DNA of 37,466 nucleotides from an uncultured SAR86 cluster bacterium (GTDB lineage: Bacteria > Pseudomonadota > Gammaproteobacteria > Magnimaribacterales > AG-339-G14). The notes below the pieces were generated by a model. It was not told the DNA's origin and searched no databases. It worked only from the letters and a program-made list of their open reading frames with translations. Below, one piece after another: positions 12,407 to 23,621 of the stretch. Numbering within the stretch: position 1 is the stretch's first letter; every line of letters begins with the position of its first letter. Where the stretch lies: contig CASICS010000013.1 of the NCBI GenBank assembly GCA_949373255.1, positions 1 through 37,466 of the forward strand, written 5' to 3'. The translations under genes and the position numbers were made by a program.

Positions 12407-12408
12407 TT

Positions 12409-12636
12409 ATGGGATTTGGTGGTATTAGCATTTGGCAACTTTTAATTATTTTAGCCATTATTATTTTGATCTTTGGTACAAGAAGATTGAAAAACATGGG
12501 TGGTGATTTAGGTTCTGCATTCAAAGGCTTTAAAAAAGCGGTAAAAGAGGATAATTTAGAAAATGATATTCCCTCTGCTGTTGATGATGCAGCTGAAGTG
12601 ATGGCTGAAAATGCTAAAAAAGAAGACGATTCCTAA
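12409..12636 (+). CDS. tatA: Sec-independent translocase TatA
   Basis: [39 protein letters not shown]. Confidence 0.95.
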   Translation: MGFGGISIWQLLIILAIIILIFGTRRLKNMGGDLGSAFKGFKKAVKEDNLENDIPSAVDDAAEVMAENAKKEDDS

Positions 12637-12646
12637 TTCATAACTA

Positions 12647-12841
12647 ATGTTTGGTATTGGTTTTTTTGAACTACTCATAATCTGCACTATAGCTCTGATA
12701 GTTCTTGGACCTAAACGTTTGCCTCAGTTCATTACGACCGTCGAAGAAATAATTCGAAAAATTAGATCTGGTGCAAGCAAAATAAAACAAGAATTTTATA
12801 GCGAAGGATTCTCTGAACAAGAAAAAGACGATGAACGATAA
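12647..12841 (+). CDS. tatB: Sec-independent translocase TatB (short, 64 aa)
   Basis: MFGIGFFELLIICTIALIVLGPKRLPQ; between tatA and tatC. Confidence 0.9.
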   Translation: MFGIGFFELLIICTIALIVLGPKRLPQFITTVEEIIRKIRSGASKIKQEFYSEGFSEQEKDDER

Positions 12842-13544
12842 AAGTTCAATGCTTGCCCAACTGGGAATGGTTAGAAATATGTTGCTTAGAGCAATATTAG
12901 TTTTAATCGTAATTTTTATTGGGTTAACTTTTTTTCAAGATTTAATTTATCTGAAGATATCCGAACCTTTGACTCAGTTCCTTCCCAAGGATTCTTCAAT
13001 GATTGCCACTGGCGTGGCCTCGCCTTTTTTAACACCACTTAAACTTACTTTTTATTCGGCTATTTTTTTTGCTCTACCTTACTTAGCTATTGAATTTTGG
13101 AATTTTGTTTCGCCTGGCCTTTATAAAAAAGAGAAGATGCTCTCAATAAGTTTAACCATCACAAGTATCTTTTTATTTTATGCTGGTATGACTTTTGCTT
13201 TTTATATCGTTTTTCCTTTGATCTTCAGCTTTTTCATTCAAGCAGCTCCTGAAGGAGTCATGGTGATGACGGATATATCAAATTATTTAGACTTTGTTAT
13301 AAAACTTTTTTTTGCTTTTGGCTTGGCTTTTGAGATGCCAATTTTTATCTTTGCTTTAGTGTGGAGCGGCTTCACTACGACAGAAAAACTAGCCAATGGC
13401 AGGCCATACGTAATCATAGGTTGTTTTGTCGTTGGCATGCTTTTAACACCACCAGATATTATCTCTCAGACCTTATTAGCGGTGCCGACTTGGTTGTTAT
13501 TTGAAATAGGGTTATTAACCACTAAGATTTTCATCAGAAATTAA
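12831..13544 (+). CDS. tatC: Sec-independent translocase TatC
   Basis: Multi-TM, FALPYLAIEFWNFVSPGLYKKEK. Confidence 0.96.
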   Translation: MNDKSSMLAQLGMVRNMLLRAILVLIVIFIGLTFFQDLIYLKISEPLTQFLPKDSSMIATGVASPFLTPLKLTFYSAIFFALPYLAIEFWNFVSPGLYKKEKMLSISLTITSIFLFYAGMTFAFYIVFPLIFSFFIQAAPEGVMVMTDISNYLDFVIKLFFAFGLAFEMPIFIFALVWSGFTTTEKLANGRPYVIIGCFVVGMLLTPPDIISQTLLAVPTWLLFEIGLLTTKIFIRN

Positions 13545-14551
13545 CTTTCTAAGTCTTCGTTCCACTCACCTTTAGCAGCCAATTTATTCATTAACGCTCG
13601 GTGGCTAAAAGCTTTTTGAGCTAATTCAACGTTATCTATTTGCCCCATCCAAGCCTTTAAAGCAGGTTGTTGAAGTGCTCGACCATATGAAAAACTCAAT
13701 TCCCAAGGAAAGTCTCCCATTTTATTCATTGCATCTAAATGAGCTGTAGCTAAAAAATCTGATTGACCGCCTGATAAAAAAGCAATGCCTGCTAAATCTG
13801 TTGGAACGTTCTCTTTTAAAACTTTTACAGTTAACTCAGCTACTTCTTGAATATTAGCTTGAAGCGGAGCATTTGTTCCGGAAAGAATCATATTGGGTTT
13901 TAAAATCGTGCCTTTTAAGTTAACGCTATTTCCTTCTAAACAAGTAAAAAGAGTTTTTAAACAGTTTTCACTAACTTCAAAGCAAGTTTGTGCCGAATGG
14001 TCTCCGTCCATTAAGACCTCAGGTTCAACCATGGGCACCATTCCATTATTTTGAACAATCTGTGCGTAATCAGCTAAAGCCTGCATATTGGCATCGATGC
14101 ACTCTTGCGAAGGCATGTTGTCTCCAATTTTTATGACAGCACGCCATTTCGTAAATTTTGCACCTAATGCTTGGTATTCTGCACATCTTTCATCTAAATC
14201 TTCTAAGCCACCAGTTATAACTTCTTCTGAATCATTAAAGGGACTTATCCCCTTATCCACTTTAATTCCCGGCAGAGCCCCTGTAGATGAAATTAAATCT
14301 CTAATAGGTGTGCCGTCTTTGGCATTTTGACGCAAAGTTTCATCAAACAAAATAACGCCACCGATATTACCCTTCATGCCTTCGGCTCTGAATAATAGTT
14401 CTCGATAATCTCTTCTTGAGTCTGCTGTAGATTCAGTATTTATAGCATCAAATCTTTTTCCAATCGTTCCAGTACTCTCATCGGCGGCAAGGAAACCCTT
14501 TCCGTCAGAAACTATATAAGCTGCAATATCTTCTAAACTATCTAATGACAT
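13541..14551 (-). CDS. Fructose-bisphosphate aldolase, class I
   Basis: GKGFLAADESTGTIGKRF; KFTKWRAVIKI; ILKPNMILSG; GIAFLSGGQSDFLAT. Confidence 0.95.
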   Translation of the reverse strand: MSLDSLEDIAAYIVSDGKGFLAADESTGTIGKRFDAINTESTADSRRDYRELLFRAEGMKGNIGGVILFDETLRQNAKDGTPIRDLISSTGALPGIKVDKGISPFNDSEEVITGGLEDLDERCAEYQALGAKFTKWRAVIKIGDNMPSQECIDANMQALADYAQIVQNNGMVPMVEPEVLMDGDHSAQTCFEVSENCLKTLFTCLEGNSVNLKGTILKPNMILSGTNAPLQANIQEVAELTVKVLKENVPTDLAGIAFLSGGQSDFLATAHLDAMNKMGDFPWELSFSYGRALQQPALKAWMGQIDNVELAQKAFSHRALMNKLAAKGEWNEDLES

Positions 14552-14552
14552 A

Positions 14553-15716
14553 CTATTTCCCTAAATTTTTATTTTTAATTATTTCTATACTGGGTAATGT
14601 ACCTAATTCTATGTATTCAAGAAAGGCTCCGCCTGCAGTAGAAGCATAATCAACATAATCCATCATATTTAAATTGGAAAAAGAGGCTAATGTTTCCCCG
14701 CCACCAATGATGCTATACCCACTTGCTTGAGAAATTTTTAATGCAACTCCTGCTGTTCCTTTTGCAAATCTTTCGTCTTCGAAATATCCCATTGGTCCAT
14801 TCCAAATAATAGTTTTTGCATCGGCTATTAGAGAAGCAAAGTTTTCAATGGATTTAACGCCGACATCAAAAATAATATCGTCGTCATCTAAATCATTTAT
14901 GTTTTTTTCTTGAGCATTTGTCTCCCCGCCTTTTGAGACCACAACATGCTCAGGCAAAACTATTTTTGAATGATTTATTATTTTTTTAGCTAAAGGAACA
15001 AACTCCTCTTCATACAGAGATTTTCCAATATTTTTACCCATCGCTTTAAAACAAGTGTTTGCCAAAGCGCCGCCGATAATCAAATGATCAACATAATTGG
15101 TTAACGAATCAATTATTTTCATTTTTGTAGAAATCTTAGAGCCGCCTATTATTCCAAGAAGAGGTTTTTCAGGTGAGCTGACAATTTTTTCTAGAGCTTT
15201 TAGCTCCTCTTCAACTAAAAAACCAACACAAGCTTCTTTAATAAACTCTGTAATTCCGTATGTAGACGCTTGTTTTCGATGAGCTGTTCCAAATGCATCC
15301 ATGACAAAAATATCTGCTAAATTTGAGAGCGCTAATGAAAGCTCATCACCATTTGTTTTTTCACCTTTAAAGAATCTTACGTTTTCAAGCATGGTGATTC
15401 CTTCTTTATAAGGCATATCTTCTAGAGAATTTACTAAATTAACTTTTTTATTGAGTAACTCGCTTAATCTTTTTGCAACGGGTTTTAAAGAAAATTGATC
15501 TTGAATTAAGCCAGTTTCCTCTGGTCTTCCCAGGTGAGTTATTATTTTCAAGGATTTTGCTTTTTCGACTATATATTTAATGGTCGGTAAGGCTCTTACC
15601 AGCCTTTCATCATCTAATAGTTCATTGCCTTTAAGAGGGACATTAAAATCTACACGCAAGAGCACGTCTTTATTTGTAAGATCTTTTGAGATTATGGAGT
15701 TTTCTTCTAGATTCAT
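14553..15716 (-). CDS. pgk: Phosphoglycerate kinase
   Basis: [28 protein letters not shown]. Confidence 0.98.
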   Translation of the reverse strand: MNLEENSIISKDLTNKDVLLRVDFNVPLKGNELLDDERLVRALPTIKYIVEKAKSLKIITHLGRPEETGLIQDQFSLKPVAKRLSELLNKKVNLVNSLEDMPYKEGITMLENVRFFKGEKTNGDELSLALSNLADIFVMDAFGTAHRKQASTYGITEFIKEACVGFLVEEELKALEKIVSSPEKPLLGIIGGSKISTKMKIIDSLTNYVDHLIIGGALANTCFKAMGKNIGKSLYEEEFVPLAKKIINHSKIVLPEHVVVSKGGETNAQEKNINDLDDDDIIFDVGVKSIENFASLIADAKTIIWNGPMGYFEDERFAKGTAGVALKISQASGYSIIGGGETLASFSNLNMMDYVDYASTAGGAFLEYIELGTLPSIEIIKNKNLGK

Positions 15717-17692
15717 TTAGCTGCTATCTTTTTACAAATATCAACTACATTTTCTTTTGTAAATCCATAATGGACTAAAAGATCGCTTAAAGGAGCAGAT
15801 TCTCCAAAAGTATTAATACCCAACAATTCATCATCTTGACTTAAATACTTGTGCCAAAAGTCTGGTTGCCCGGCTTCTATTGCTAGCTTGGGTTTAGAAC
15901 CCAAGACTTGCATTTTATATTCGGCGCTTTGTTGATCAAATATTTCTGTACAAGGCATTGAAATGACTTTTGCTTTGATTCCTTCTGCTCCTAAAAGCTC
16001 TGCTGAATCAACAGCTAATTGTACTTCTGACCCAGTCGCAATAATTACAACATCTTCATCTTCAGCATCGATCAATATATAACCACCTTTATCTATCAAC
16101 CCATTATCATTTCTTGTTTGGGGGGCTAAGTTTTGTCTGGATAATATAAGAGCTGTTGGTTTGTCTTTCAGTTTTAATGCATGACGCCATGCGTATGCAG
16201 TTTCAACGCCATCGCAAGGTCGCCAAGTATTAATTCCAGGAGTGGCTCTTAGCATTGTCAAATGTTCTACAGGTTGGTGAGTGGGTCCGTCTTCTCCAAC
16301 TCCTATTGAATCATGCGTATAAACATACACCACAGGTAGCTTCATGAGCGCCGACATTCTGACTGCATTTCTCGCGTAATCTAAAAAAGTAAGGAATGTT
16401 CCTGCATAAGGTCTAATTCCACCATGTAAAACCATGCCATTCATCATCGCCGACATTCCAAATTCTCTCACGCCATAATTAAGATAATTTCCTGATCCAT
16501 CTTCTGTTAGGTGAGAGGTTCCTTTCCACTCCGTATTGTTTGACGGAGATAAATCAGCAGACCCTCCTATCAGTTCAGGCATAAGTGGTCCAAATGCGTC
16601 TAAGCAGATACCTGAACATTTTCGACTAGCGTAGTTTGTCTCGTCTTCATCGAAGGAACTTATTAAATTTGTAAAAATTTCATCAATGTCCTCTGGCAAT
16701 TTTCCAGCTACCAGTCTTTCAAATTCTGTGTGTTCACTAGAATATTTCTCTTTGTAATCGCTTAATTTTTCCAACCAAATTTGCTCTTCTTGATTTCCAG
16801 TTTCTTTGTGATCCCAAGCATCGTAAATATCTTGAGGAATTACAAATGGTTCATGGGGCCAATTAATATTTTTCCTGGTCAAAGCAATTTCTTCATCTCC
16901 TAAAGCAGCACCATGAGCAGCTGAGGTTCCAGCAATATTAGGAGAGCCTTTTCCTATTTCTGTTTTACAGCAAATAAGCGTTGGTTTATCACTAGCTTTT
17001 GCTTTCTCAATTGCATCATCTATCGAATCAAAATCATGACCATTTACTTTAGAGATTACATGCCACCCGTAACTTTCGAATCTGGCATGAGTATCGTCTG
17101 TAAACCATCCCTCAACTCGTCCATCAATACTGATGTCATTATCATCATATAAAACGATTAACTTATTTAATTTGTGTGTACCTGCTAATGAACAGACTTC
17201 ATGAGATATGCCTTCCATAAGACAGCCATCGCCACAAAATACAAAGGTATTATGGTCTATAAGGGTTAGATCTGATTTGTTAAACTTTTTAGCAAGAATC
17301 TTTTCCGCTAGAGCCATGCCTACGGCATTAGCGATTCCCTGTCCAAGTGGGCCTGTGGTTGTCTCGACTCCTGGAGTTACATCGCATTCGGGATGTCCGG
17401 GTGTTTTTGAGCCCAATTGACGAAACGCTCTGAGTTCGTCCATTGGTAAATCGAAACCTGTTAAATGCAAAAGAGAATAGAGCAGCATTGAGCCATGCCC
17501 ATTTGAAAGCACAAATCTATCTCTGTTAAACCAATCTGGGTTACTTGGGTTGTATTTTAGGTGTTTCGCCCAAAGCACTTGGGCAATATCTGCCATTCCC
17601 ATTGGCATGCCTGGATGTCCACTTTTTGCTGCTTGCACAGCATCCATAGAGAGTGCTCTGATTGCGTTTGCTAAATCTTGTTGATTGGCCAT
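15713..17692 (-). CDS. tkt: Transketolase
   Basis: [51 protein letters not shown]. Confidence 0.98.
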   Translation of the reverse strand: MANQQDLANAIRALSMDAVQAAKSGHPGMPMGMADIAQVLWAKHLKYNPSNPDWFNRDRFVLSNGHGSMLLYSLLHLTGFDLPMDELRAFRQLGSKTPGHPECDVTPGVETTTGPLGQGIANAVGMALAEKILAKKFNKSDLTLIDHNTFVFCGDGCLMEGISHEVCSLAGTHKLNKLIVLYDDNDISIDGRVEGWFTDDTHARFESYGWHVISKVNGHDFDSIDDAIEKAKASDKPTLICCKTEIGKGSPNIAGTSAAHGAALGDEEIALTRKNINWPHEPFVIPQDIYDAWDHKETGNQEEQIWLEKLSDYKEKYSSEHTEFERLVAGKLPEDIDEIFTNLISSFDEDETNYASRKCSGICLDAFGPLMPELIGGSADLSPSNNTEWKGTSHLTEDGSGNYLNYGVREFGMSAMMNGMVLHGGIRPYAGTFLTFLDYARNAVRMSALMKLPVVYVYTHDSIGVGEDGPTHQPVEHLTMLRATPGINTWRPCDGVETAYAWRHALKLKDKPTALILSRQNLAPQTRNDNGLIDKGGYILIDAEDEDVVIIATGSEVQLAVDSAELLGAEGIKAKVISMPCTEIFDQQSAEYKMQVLGSKPKLAIEAGQPDFWHKYLSQDDELLGINTFGESAPLSDLLVHYGFTKENVVDICKKIAAK

Positions 17693-17773
17693 GGAATTTT
17701 TTAGGTTATTTTCTACTAATTCTTATCAAGATCATAGTAGAATTCCCACCCTTTTAAAAAATAATTAGTAAAA

Positions 17774-18934
17774 ATGTCAGAATATAAAACATTTACCTCA
17801 GAATCTGTTTCAGAGGGTCATCCAGATAAAATGTCGGATCAAATTTCCGATGCTATCTTAGATGCTTTTTTAAAAGAAGATCCCGAATCAAGAGTGGCTT
17901 GCGAGACTTTAGTCAAAACAGATTTAGTAGTCATCGCAGGTGAAATAACTTCGAATGCAAATCCTAATTTAGAAAATGTGGTAAGAAAAGTTATAAATGA
18001 TATTGGATATGATAACGATGATCTTGGATTTAATGGCTCCAAGGTTGAAATAATTAACGCTATCGGCATGCAATCGAATGACATTGCTCAAGGAGTTGAT
18101 GAGGGAACGGGCACGGATACCGACCAAGGAGCTGGCGACCAAGGTCTCATGTTTGGTTATGCCTCCAATGAAACAGAAGTGTTAATGCCCGCACCAATTA
18201 CTTATTCTCATCTGCTTGTAAAAAAACAAGCTGAAGTAAGAAAATCTGGCCTACTCTCATGGCTGCGCCCTGATGCTAAGAGTCAACTGAGTTTTGTTTA
18301 TGATGAAAGTGGAAAACCTGAATATATTTCAGCGATAGTTCTCTCAACCCAACATGATCCAGAAGTTATTCAAAAAGATTTAGAAGATGGTGTTAGAGAA
18401 GAAATAATTAATAAAGTTGTTCCAGCTAATTGGATAACTAGCAAAACTAGAGTTTTCATCAACCCTACTGGACGTTTTGTTATCGGAGGTCCTGTAGGAG
18501 ATTGCGGATTAACTGGAAGAAAAATAATCGTAGATACTTATGGCGGGATGGCTAGGCATGGTGGTGGTGCTTTTTCTGGTAAAGACCCTTCTAAAGTGGA
18601 TCGATCTGCAGCCTATGCTGGGAGATATGTAGCAAAAAATATTGTTGCCTCAGGTTTGGCAGAAAAGTGTGAGATACAGGTTTCCTATGCTATCGGGGTC
18701 GCTGAACCAACCTCAATTAGCATCAATACTTTTGATACTGGAAAAATTTCTGATGATGAGATAGCTAAAATTGTAAGTGAAAACTTTGAACTTAAACCAA
18801 AGCAATTGATCCAAATGTTGGATTTAAAAAAACCTATTTATCAAACGACAGCGGCTTATGGACATTTTGGCAGAGAGGATGAAAATTTTTCTTGGGAAAA
18901 AACCGATAAATCAAGTGCATTAGCACGTAACTAA
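17774..18934 (+). CDS. metK: S-adenosylmethionine synthetase
   Basis: [56 protein letters not shown]. Confidence 0.99.
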   Translation: MSEYKTFTSESVSEGHPDKMSDQISDAILDAFLKEDPESRVACETLVKTDLVVIAGEITSNANPNLENVVRKVINDIGYDNDDLGFNGSKVEIINAIGMQSNDIAQGVDEGTGTDTDQGAGDQGLMFGYASNETEVLMPAPITYSHLLVKKQAEVRKSGLLSWLRPDAKSQLSFVYDESGKPEYISAIVLSTQHDPEVIQKDLEDGVREEIINKVVPANWITSKTRVFINPTGRFVIGGPVGDCGLTGRKIIVDTYGGMARHGGGAFSGKDPSKVDRSAAYAGRYVAKNIVASGLAEKCEIQVSYAIGVAEPTSISINTFDTGKISDDEIAKIVSENFELKPKQLIQMLDLKKPIYQTTAAYGHFGREDENFSWEKTDKSSALARN

Positions 18935-18941
18935 AAAAACT

Positions 18942-20315
18942 ATGGAATTTACAGATTATAAAGTGGCGGATATGGCTCTTGCTGATTTTGGACGAAAAGA
19001 AATTTTACTAGCAGAATCAGAGATGCCGGCTCTTATGAAATTAAGAGAAAAGTATGGTTCTTCCCAACCTCTCGCTGGAGCAAAAATTATGGGTTGTATT
19101 CATATGACAATCCAGACTGCAGTTCTAATAGAGACTTTAGTTGCACTTGGCGCCTCAGTCAGATGGTCATCTTGTAATATTTTCTCAACACAAGATCATG
19201 CTGCCGCAGCCATAGCTGCCGCAGGAATCCCTGTTTTTGCATGGAAAGGCATGAGTGAGGAAGAATTTGAATGGTGTATCGAACAAACGATTCTTTCAGA
19301 TGGAACTCCTTGGGATGCCAATATGATTTTAGATGATGGTGGCGATTTAACATCAATGGTTCACGATAAGTTTCCAGAAATGCTTAATAGCATCCATGGT
19401 GTTTCTGAAGAGACGACTACAGGAGTTCACAGACTCTTGGAGATGTTAAAAAAAGGCGAGCTAAAAATTCCAGCTATCAATGTCAATGATTCTGTTACTA
19501 AATCTAAAAATGATAATAAATATGGCTGTCGTCATAGTCTAAACGATGCCATTAAGAGAGGTACAGACATGTTAATGGCTGGACGTAAAGCCTTAGTAAT
19601 TGGATATGGAGACGTAGGAAAAGGTTCTGCGATGAGTCTGCGCCAAGAAGGAATGATCGTTAGGATCTCTGAAATAGATCCTATTTGCGCAATGCAAGCT
19701 TGCATGGATGGTTATGAAGTTGTTTCGCCGTATTTAAATGGTGAAAATAAAAATAGTAACGAGTGTATTAATAAATTGTTACTGGATGATACTGATTTGA
19801 TTGTTACGACTACTGGTAACGTAAATGTATGCGATAAATATATTCTGAATAATGTAAAGCCAGGTTCTACAATATGTAATATCGGTCACTTTGATAACGA
19901 GATTGATACTCAATACATGAGAGATAATTGGAAATGGGAAGAAATCAAACCACAAGTTCATAAAGTTTCTCGATCAGATAAGACTGGAGATTATATTGTC
20001 CTTCTTGCTGAAGGTCGCTTGGTTAACTTAGGAAATGCAACGGGTCACCCTTCTCGAATAATGGATGGTTCATTTGCAAATCAAGTTTTAGCTCAAATGT
20101 TTTTATACAAACAGGCGTTCGCAACTATCAATGATGAAGAAACTAAAAAAGAAATGCTTAAAATAGAAGTATTGCCTATGGAACTCGATGAAGAAGTGGC
20201 CTCTTATATGGTTGAAGGATTTGGTGGTGTAGTAACTAAGCTAACCAAAGATCAAGCTGATTATATTAATGTTAAAGTTGAAGGACCATTTAAACCAGAA
20301 CGTTATAAATACTGA
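18942..20315 (+). CDS. ahcY: Adenosylhomocysteinase
   Basis: [23 protein letters not shown]-terminal FKPERYKY. Confidence 0.98.
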   Translation: MEFTDYKVADMALADFGRKEILLAESEMPALMKLREKYGSSQPLAGAKIMGCIHMTIQTAVLIETLVALGASVRWSSCNIFSTQDHAAAAIAAAGIPVFAWKGMSEEEFEWCIEQTILSDGTPWDANMILDDGGDLTSMVHDKFPEMLNSIHGVSEETTTGVHRLLEMLKKGELKIPAINVNDSVTKSKNDNKYGCRHSLNDAIKRGTDMLMAGRKALVIGYGDVGKGSAMSLRQEGMIVRISEIDPICAMQACMDGYEVVSPYLNGENKNSNECINKLLLDDTDLIVTTTGNVNVCDKYILNNVKPGSTICNIGHFDNEIDTQYMRDNWKWEEIKPQVHKVSRSDKTGDYIVLLAEGRLVNLGNATGHPSRIMDGSFANQVLAQMFLYKQAFATINDEETKKEMLKIEVLPMELDEEVASYMVEGFGGVVTKLTKDQADYINVKVEGPFKPERYKY

Positions 20316-21700
20316 TGCCAAAAAAAAATGAAAGTTGGGGCGGGCGTTTTAAGAAACAAACTGCCAAAAAGGCCCAAGTCTTTTCTTCTTCGATCGATGT
20401 TGATCAAAACTTATATTTACAAGATATAACTGGCTCCATAGCTTATGCCGAAGCTCTGCAGTTAGCAGGAGTTTTAACCAAAGGTGAATTAGCTAAAATT
20501 AAATCGGGTTTAAAACAAATTAAACAAAAAATAGAGGCTGGCAAGTTCAAATGGGAAGAATCTTTAGAAGATGTCCACATGAATATTGAATCGGCTTTAG
20601 AAAAGGCTATTGGCTCAGCTGCAAAAAAGCTCCATACAGGCCGCTCTAGAAATGATCAGGTTGTTACAGACTTAAAGCTTTTTTTATTGGATCAATCTAA
20701 AGAGTTGCAAATATGCATAAATGATTTTCTTAAAATTCTTGTCCTGAAAGCCGAATCTGAAACTGAAACTTTGATGCCTGGTTTTACTCATATGCAAATA
20801 GCTCAACCTATAACCTTAGCCCACCATCTGATGGCTTGGTACGAAATGCTTAATCGTGATCTGGTTCGTTTTCAAGAATCCGAAAAGCGTCTGTCTATAA
20901 GCCCTCTGGGTTCTGGAGCTTTATCTGGGAATAGATTTAATATTAATCGTATCAAATTATCCAAAGCTCTTGGATTTAAAGATGTCACTAAGAACTCGAT
21001 AGATGCCGTGAGCGATCGAGACTACGTTGCTGAAATGATGTTCAACATTAGTTTGATGAGTGTTCATCTATCGCGTATCTCAGAAGAATTAATTATTTGG
21101 TCTACTTCTCAATTTAACTACATCGACTTACCGGAAGAACTTTGTACTGGATCTTCAATCATGCCGCAGAAAAAAAATCCTGACATGGCAGAATTGGTTC
21201 GCGGTGGATCTGCAAAAACTATTGGGAATTTAGTAACTTTATTGAGCTTGCTTAAAAATCAACCGCTTGCCTACAACCGAGACAACCAAGAAGATAAAGC
21301 ACCACTATTTGATTCCATCAATTACGCTTTAAGTGCGGTCGACATAACAGCGGCAATGATTGCCGGTGCCGATTTTAACGCCGACGCTATGTTAACCGAT
21401 GTATACGATGGTCATATATGCGCCACTGATCTTGCTGAGTACCTAGTCATTAAAGGGATTCCTTTTCGAGATGCCCATGCTATTTCAGGTAAAGCAGTTC
21501 AATTGGCTGAAAAGCAAAACCTACTTTTAGTTGAGCTAACTCTTTCTGAGTTAAAAAAATTAAACTCTGTTATTGATAAAGATGTTTATAAATATCTAGA
21601 TCCAATGAAGTCTATCAATTCAAAAAACAGCATTGGCGGCACAGCTCCCAGTCAAGTTAAAAAGCAAATTTCTGCGGCAAAAGCCCTTCTAAAAATTTAA
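20315..21700 (+). CDS. argH: Argininosuccinate lyase
   Basis: WGGRF; LHTGRSRNDQV; GSSIMPQKKNPD. Confidence 0.98.
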   Translation: MPKKNESWGGRFKKQTAKKAQVFSSSIDVDQNLYLQDITGSIAYAEALQLAGVLTKGELAKIKSGLKQIKQKIEAGKFKWEESLEDVHMNIESALEKAIGSAAKKLHTGRSRNDQVVTDLKLFLLDQSKELQICINDFLKILVLKAESETETLMPGFTHMQIAQPITLAHHLMAWYEMLNRDLVRFQESEKRLSISPLGSGALSGNRFNINRIKLSKALGFKDVTKNSIDAVSDRDYVAEMMFNISLMSVHLSRISEELIIWSTSQFNYIDLPEELCTGSSIMPQKKNPDMAELVRGGSAKTIGNLVTLLSLLKNQPLAYNRDNQEDKAPLFDSINYALSAVDITAAMIAGADFNADAMLTDVYDGHICATDLAEYLVIKGIPFRDAHAISGKAVQLAEKQNLLLVELTLSELKKLNSVIDKDVYKYLDPMKSINSKNSIGGTAPSQVKKQISAAKALLKI

Positions 21701-21771
21701 GATAATTAAATTTATCTTTCCTATTTAATTTAATTTATTTTATGCTTACCCTCTTTAAATAGGAGAGCAGG

Positions 21772-22866
21772 ATGAAATCTTTATTCAAACCAATAACTGT
21801 AAATAACTTAGAAATTCCGAATAGGATTGCAATGGCGCCTATGACTAGAATGATGTCTCCCGATGGAGTGCCTGGAGAAAATGTAAAAGAATATTATCAA
21901 AGAAGAGCAGCCGGTGAAGTTGGCTTAATCATCACTGAAGGTGTCGAAGTTAGTCACCCTTCTTCAAGTGGTTATCCGAATGTTCCTGGTTTTCAAGATA
22001 AAGCTGATGAGGGTTGGAAAAATATTATTACTGCTGTTCATGCCGAAGGTGGAAAAATATTTCCTCAGTTGTGGCATGTAGGAGCAATGCGAAAAGAAGG
22101 TATGGCTCCAGATCCAAAAGTTCCTGGTTTCACACCATCTGGATTAGTGAATACTAATAAAGAAGCGGCTCATGCTATGTCAGCCGAAGAAGTGGAGATG
22201 TTAATAGAGTGCTTTGTAAGTGATATTGTTAAAATTAAAGACCTTGGTTTCGATGGCGTTGAGTTGCATGGGGCGCATGGTTATTTAATTGACAATTTTT
22301 TCTGGGAAGGCACTAATCAAAGAAAGGATGATTTTGGTGGCGCTATAGATAAGAGAACAAAATTTGCTTGTGAAATAATTGAAAGGGCAAGAACTAAAAT
22401 AGGTAAAGATTTCCCAATTGCCATAAGATTTTCTCAATGGAAGCAGCAAGATTATGAAGCTCGTCTTGTTCAAACTCCCGATGAATTAGGAAATTTTTTA
22501 AGTCCTTTGGTGGCTGCTGGCGTTGATATGTTTCATGCTAGCAATAGAAGGTATTGGGAACCTGAATTTGAGGGCTCTGAATTAAATTTAGCTGGGTGGA
22601 CTAAAAAACTTACTGGTCTTCCAACTATTACGGTAGGAAGTGTCGGTCTCAAATCTGATTTTATAGGGCTTTATGCTGGAGAAGACGCAGTTGAAAGTGC
22701 GCCAATAGATGAATTAGTAGCTCGTTTAGATTCTGAAGAGTTTGATATGGTTGCAGTGGGGCGAGCTCTTTTATCAGATCCTGAATGGGTAAAAAAAATA
22801 AGAGAAGAACGTTACGACGAAATAGTTCCGTTCGAAAGTAAATTTGCTCAAAGCGTTTATTTCTAA
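21772..22866 (+). CDS. NADH:flavin oxidoreductase / Old Yellow Enzyme family
   Basis: NRIAMAPMTRMMSPDGVP; GAHGYLIDNFFWEGTNQRKDDFGG; FDMVAVGRALLSDPEW. Confidence 0.95.
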   Translation: MKSLFKPITVNNLEIPNRIAMAPMTRMMSPDGVPGENVKEYYQRRAAGEVGLIITEGVEVSHPSSSGYPNVPGFQDKADEGWKNIITAVHAEGGKIFPQLWHVGAMRKEGMAPDPKVPGFTPSGLVNTNKEAAHAMSAEEVEMLIECFVSDIVKIKDLGFDGVELHGAHGYLIDNFFWEGTNQRKDDFGGAIDKRTKFACEIIERARTKIGKDFPIAIRFSQWKQQDYEARLVQTPDELGNFLSPLVAAGVDMFHASNRRYWEPEFEGSELNLAGWTKKLTGLPTITVGSVGLKSDFIGLYAGEDAVESAPIDELVARLDSEEFDMVAVGRALLSDPEWVKKIREERYDEIVPFESKFAQSVYF

Positions 22867-22985
22867 TGCCGATTGATAAAAAGGATAATAAGAAAGATAA
22901 AAAAAGAACTGAATTAAAATCTAAACAAGAAAAGTCTAAAAATGGTTTTGATCCTATACAATATGAGAAACCACCACATCATTGA
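22866..22985 (+). CDS. Putative 39-aa Lys-rich small protein
   Basis: MPIDKKDNKKDKKRTELKSKQEKSKNGFDPIQYEKPPHH; ATG overlaps the OYE stop; not in ORF list (short). Confidence 0.45.
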   Translation: MPIDKKDNKKDKKRTELKSKQEKSKNGFDPIQYEKPPHH

Positions 22986-22987
22986 AT

Positions 22988-23290
22988 ATGAAAAAACTAT
23001 TAGTTTTTATTTTATTAACAAGCTCAAATTTATGGTCTGATTTTGATGATATCTGCTTAATTCCCAATTTAGACCTTTTGTCCGTAAAAGCCGAACTTAA
23101 AAAGAAAGAATGCGAAAAAAACGATATTCTTTATGTGATGACTAAAAAACAAACTGATTTACCTTTTATGATGTCTAACTATTGTATGTATAAAAATCAT
23201 GAAATAACACAGAATGTCTCCCAAGAGATTGCAACCGTTTATCATTTAACGTGTGTATTCAGAGGCGAAGGCAGAACCTTTAGAGATTGA
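22988..23290 (+). CDS. Putative secreted small protein with four cysteines after the leader
   Basis: MKKLLVFILLTSSNLWS signal-like N-terminus; mature part has C at DDIC, KKEC, NYC, LTC; ORF opens at 22982 (TTG). Confidence 0.6.
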   Translation: MKKLLVFILLTSSNLWSDFDDICLIPNLDLLSVKAELKKKECEKNDILYVMTKKQTDLPFMMSNYCMYKNHEITQNVSQEIATVYHLTCVFRGEGRTFRD

Positions 23291-23291
23291 A

Positions 23292-23498
23292 ATGAATTCT
23301 TCAACCGTAACAACAATTTTTTTTCTAGGCGGCTTAACTTTCATCGCTGATCTCTTTCTTTTTGTAAGGCTCAAAAGTGCTGAAAGCTCCTCTCTACAAA
23401 ACTTAACTTTATTTATTAAAATCTATGCCGTTAGCGTTTTAGGTGTTTTGGCTAGTGGTGTTTTATTTGTATCATTGTTTATGGTTGCTCACGGGTAA
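23292..23498 (+). CDS. Small two-TM membrane protein, 68 aa
   Basis: MNSSTVTTIFFLGGLTFIADLFLFVRL...FIKIYAVSVLGVLASGVLFVSLFMVAHG; starts 2 nt after the previous stop. Confidence 0.6.
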   Translation: MNSSTVTTIFFLGGLTFIADLFLFVRLKSAESSSLQNLTLFIKIYAVSVLGVLASGVLFVSLFMVAHG

Positions 23499-23501
23499 TT
23501 T

Positions 23502-23621
23502 ATGAATAGAGCTATTTTATTTTTTTTATTACTAACCAGTCTTTTCTGTTTATCCACTTGTGGAGTAAAAGGACCATTAACACTGCCTGATGCAAAAACT
23601 TTAAGTTATGAGACCAAATAA
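23502..23621 (+). CDS. lptM: LptM-like small lipoprotein (YifL/LppL family)
   Basis: MNRAILFFLLLTSLFCLSTCGVKGPLTLPDAKTLSYETK; lipobox LSTC followed by GxKGPLxLP; directly upstream of lysA and overlapping it by 14 nt; not in ORF list. Confidence 0.85.
   Translation: MNRAILFFLLLTSLFCLSTCGVKGPLTLPDAKTLSYETK

Noticed and set aside
17693-17773. Possible SAM/SAH riboswitch upstream of metK-ahcY
   Set aside because: Only ~80 nt between tkt and metK and no recognisable riboswitch core; likely just divergent promoters
21699-21718. AAGATAA-ttaaat-TTATCTT inverted repeat after argH
   Set aside because: Very AT-rich and short; could be a weak terminator, but such repeats arise by chance at this composition
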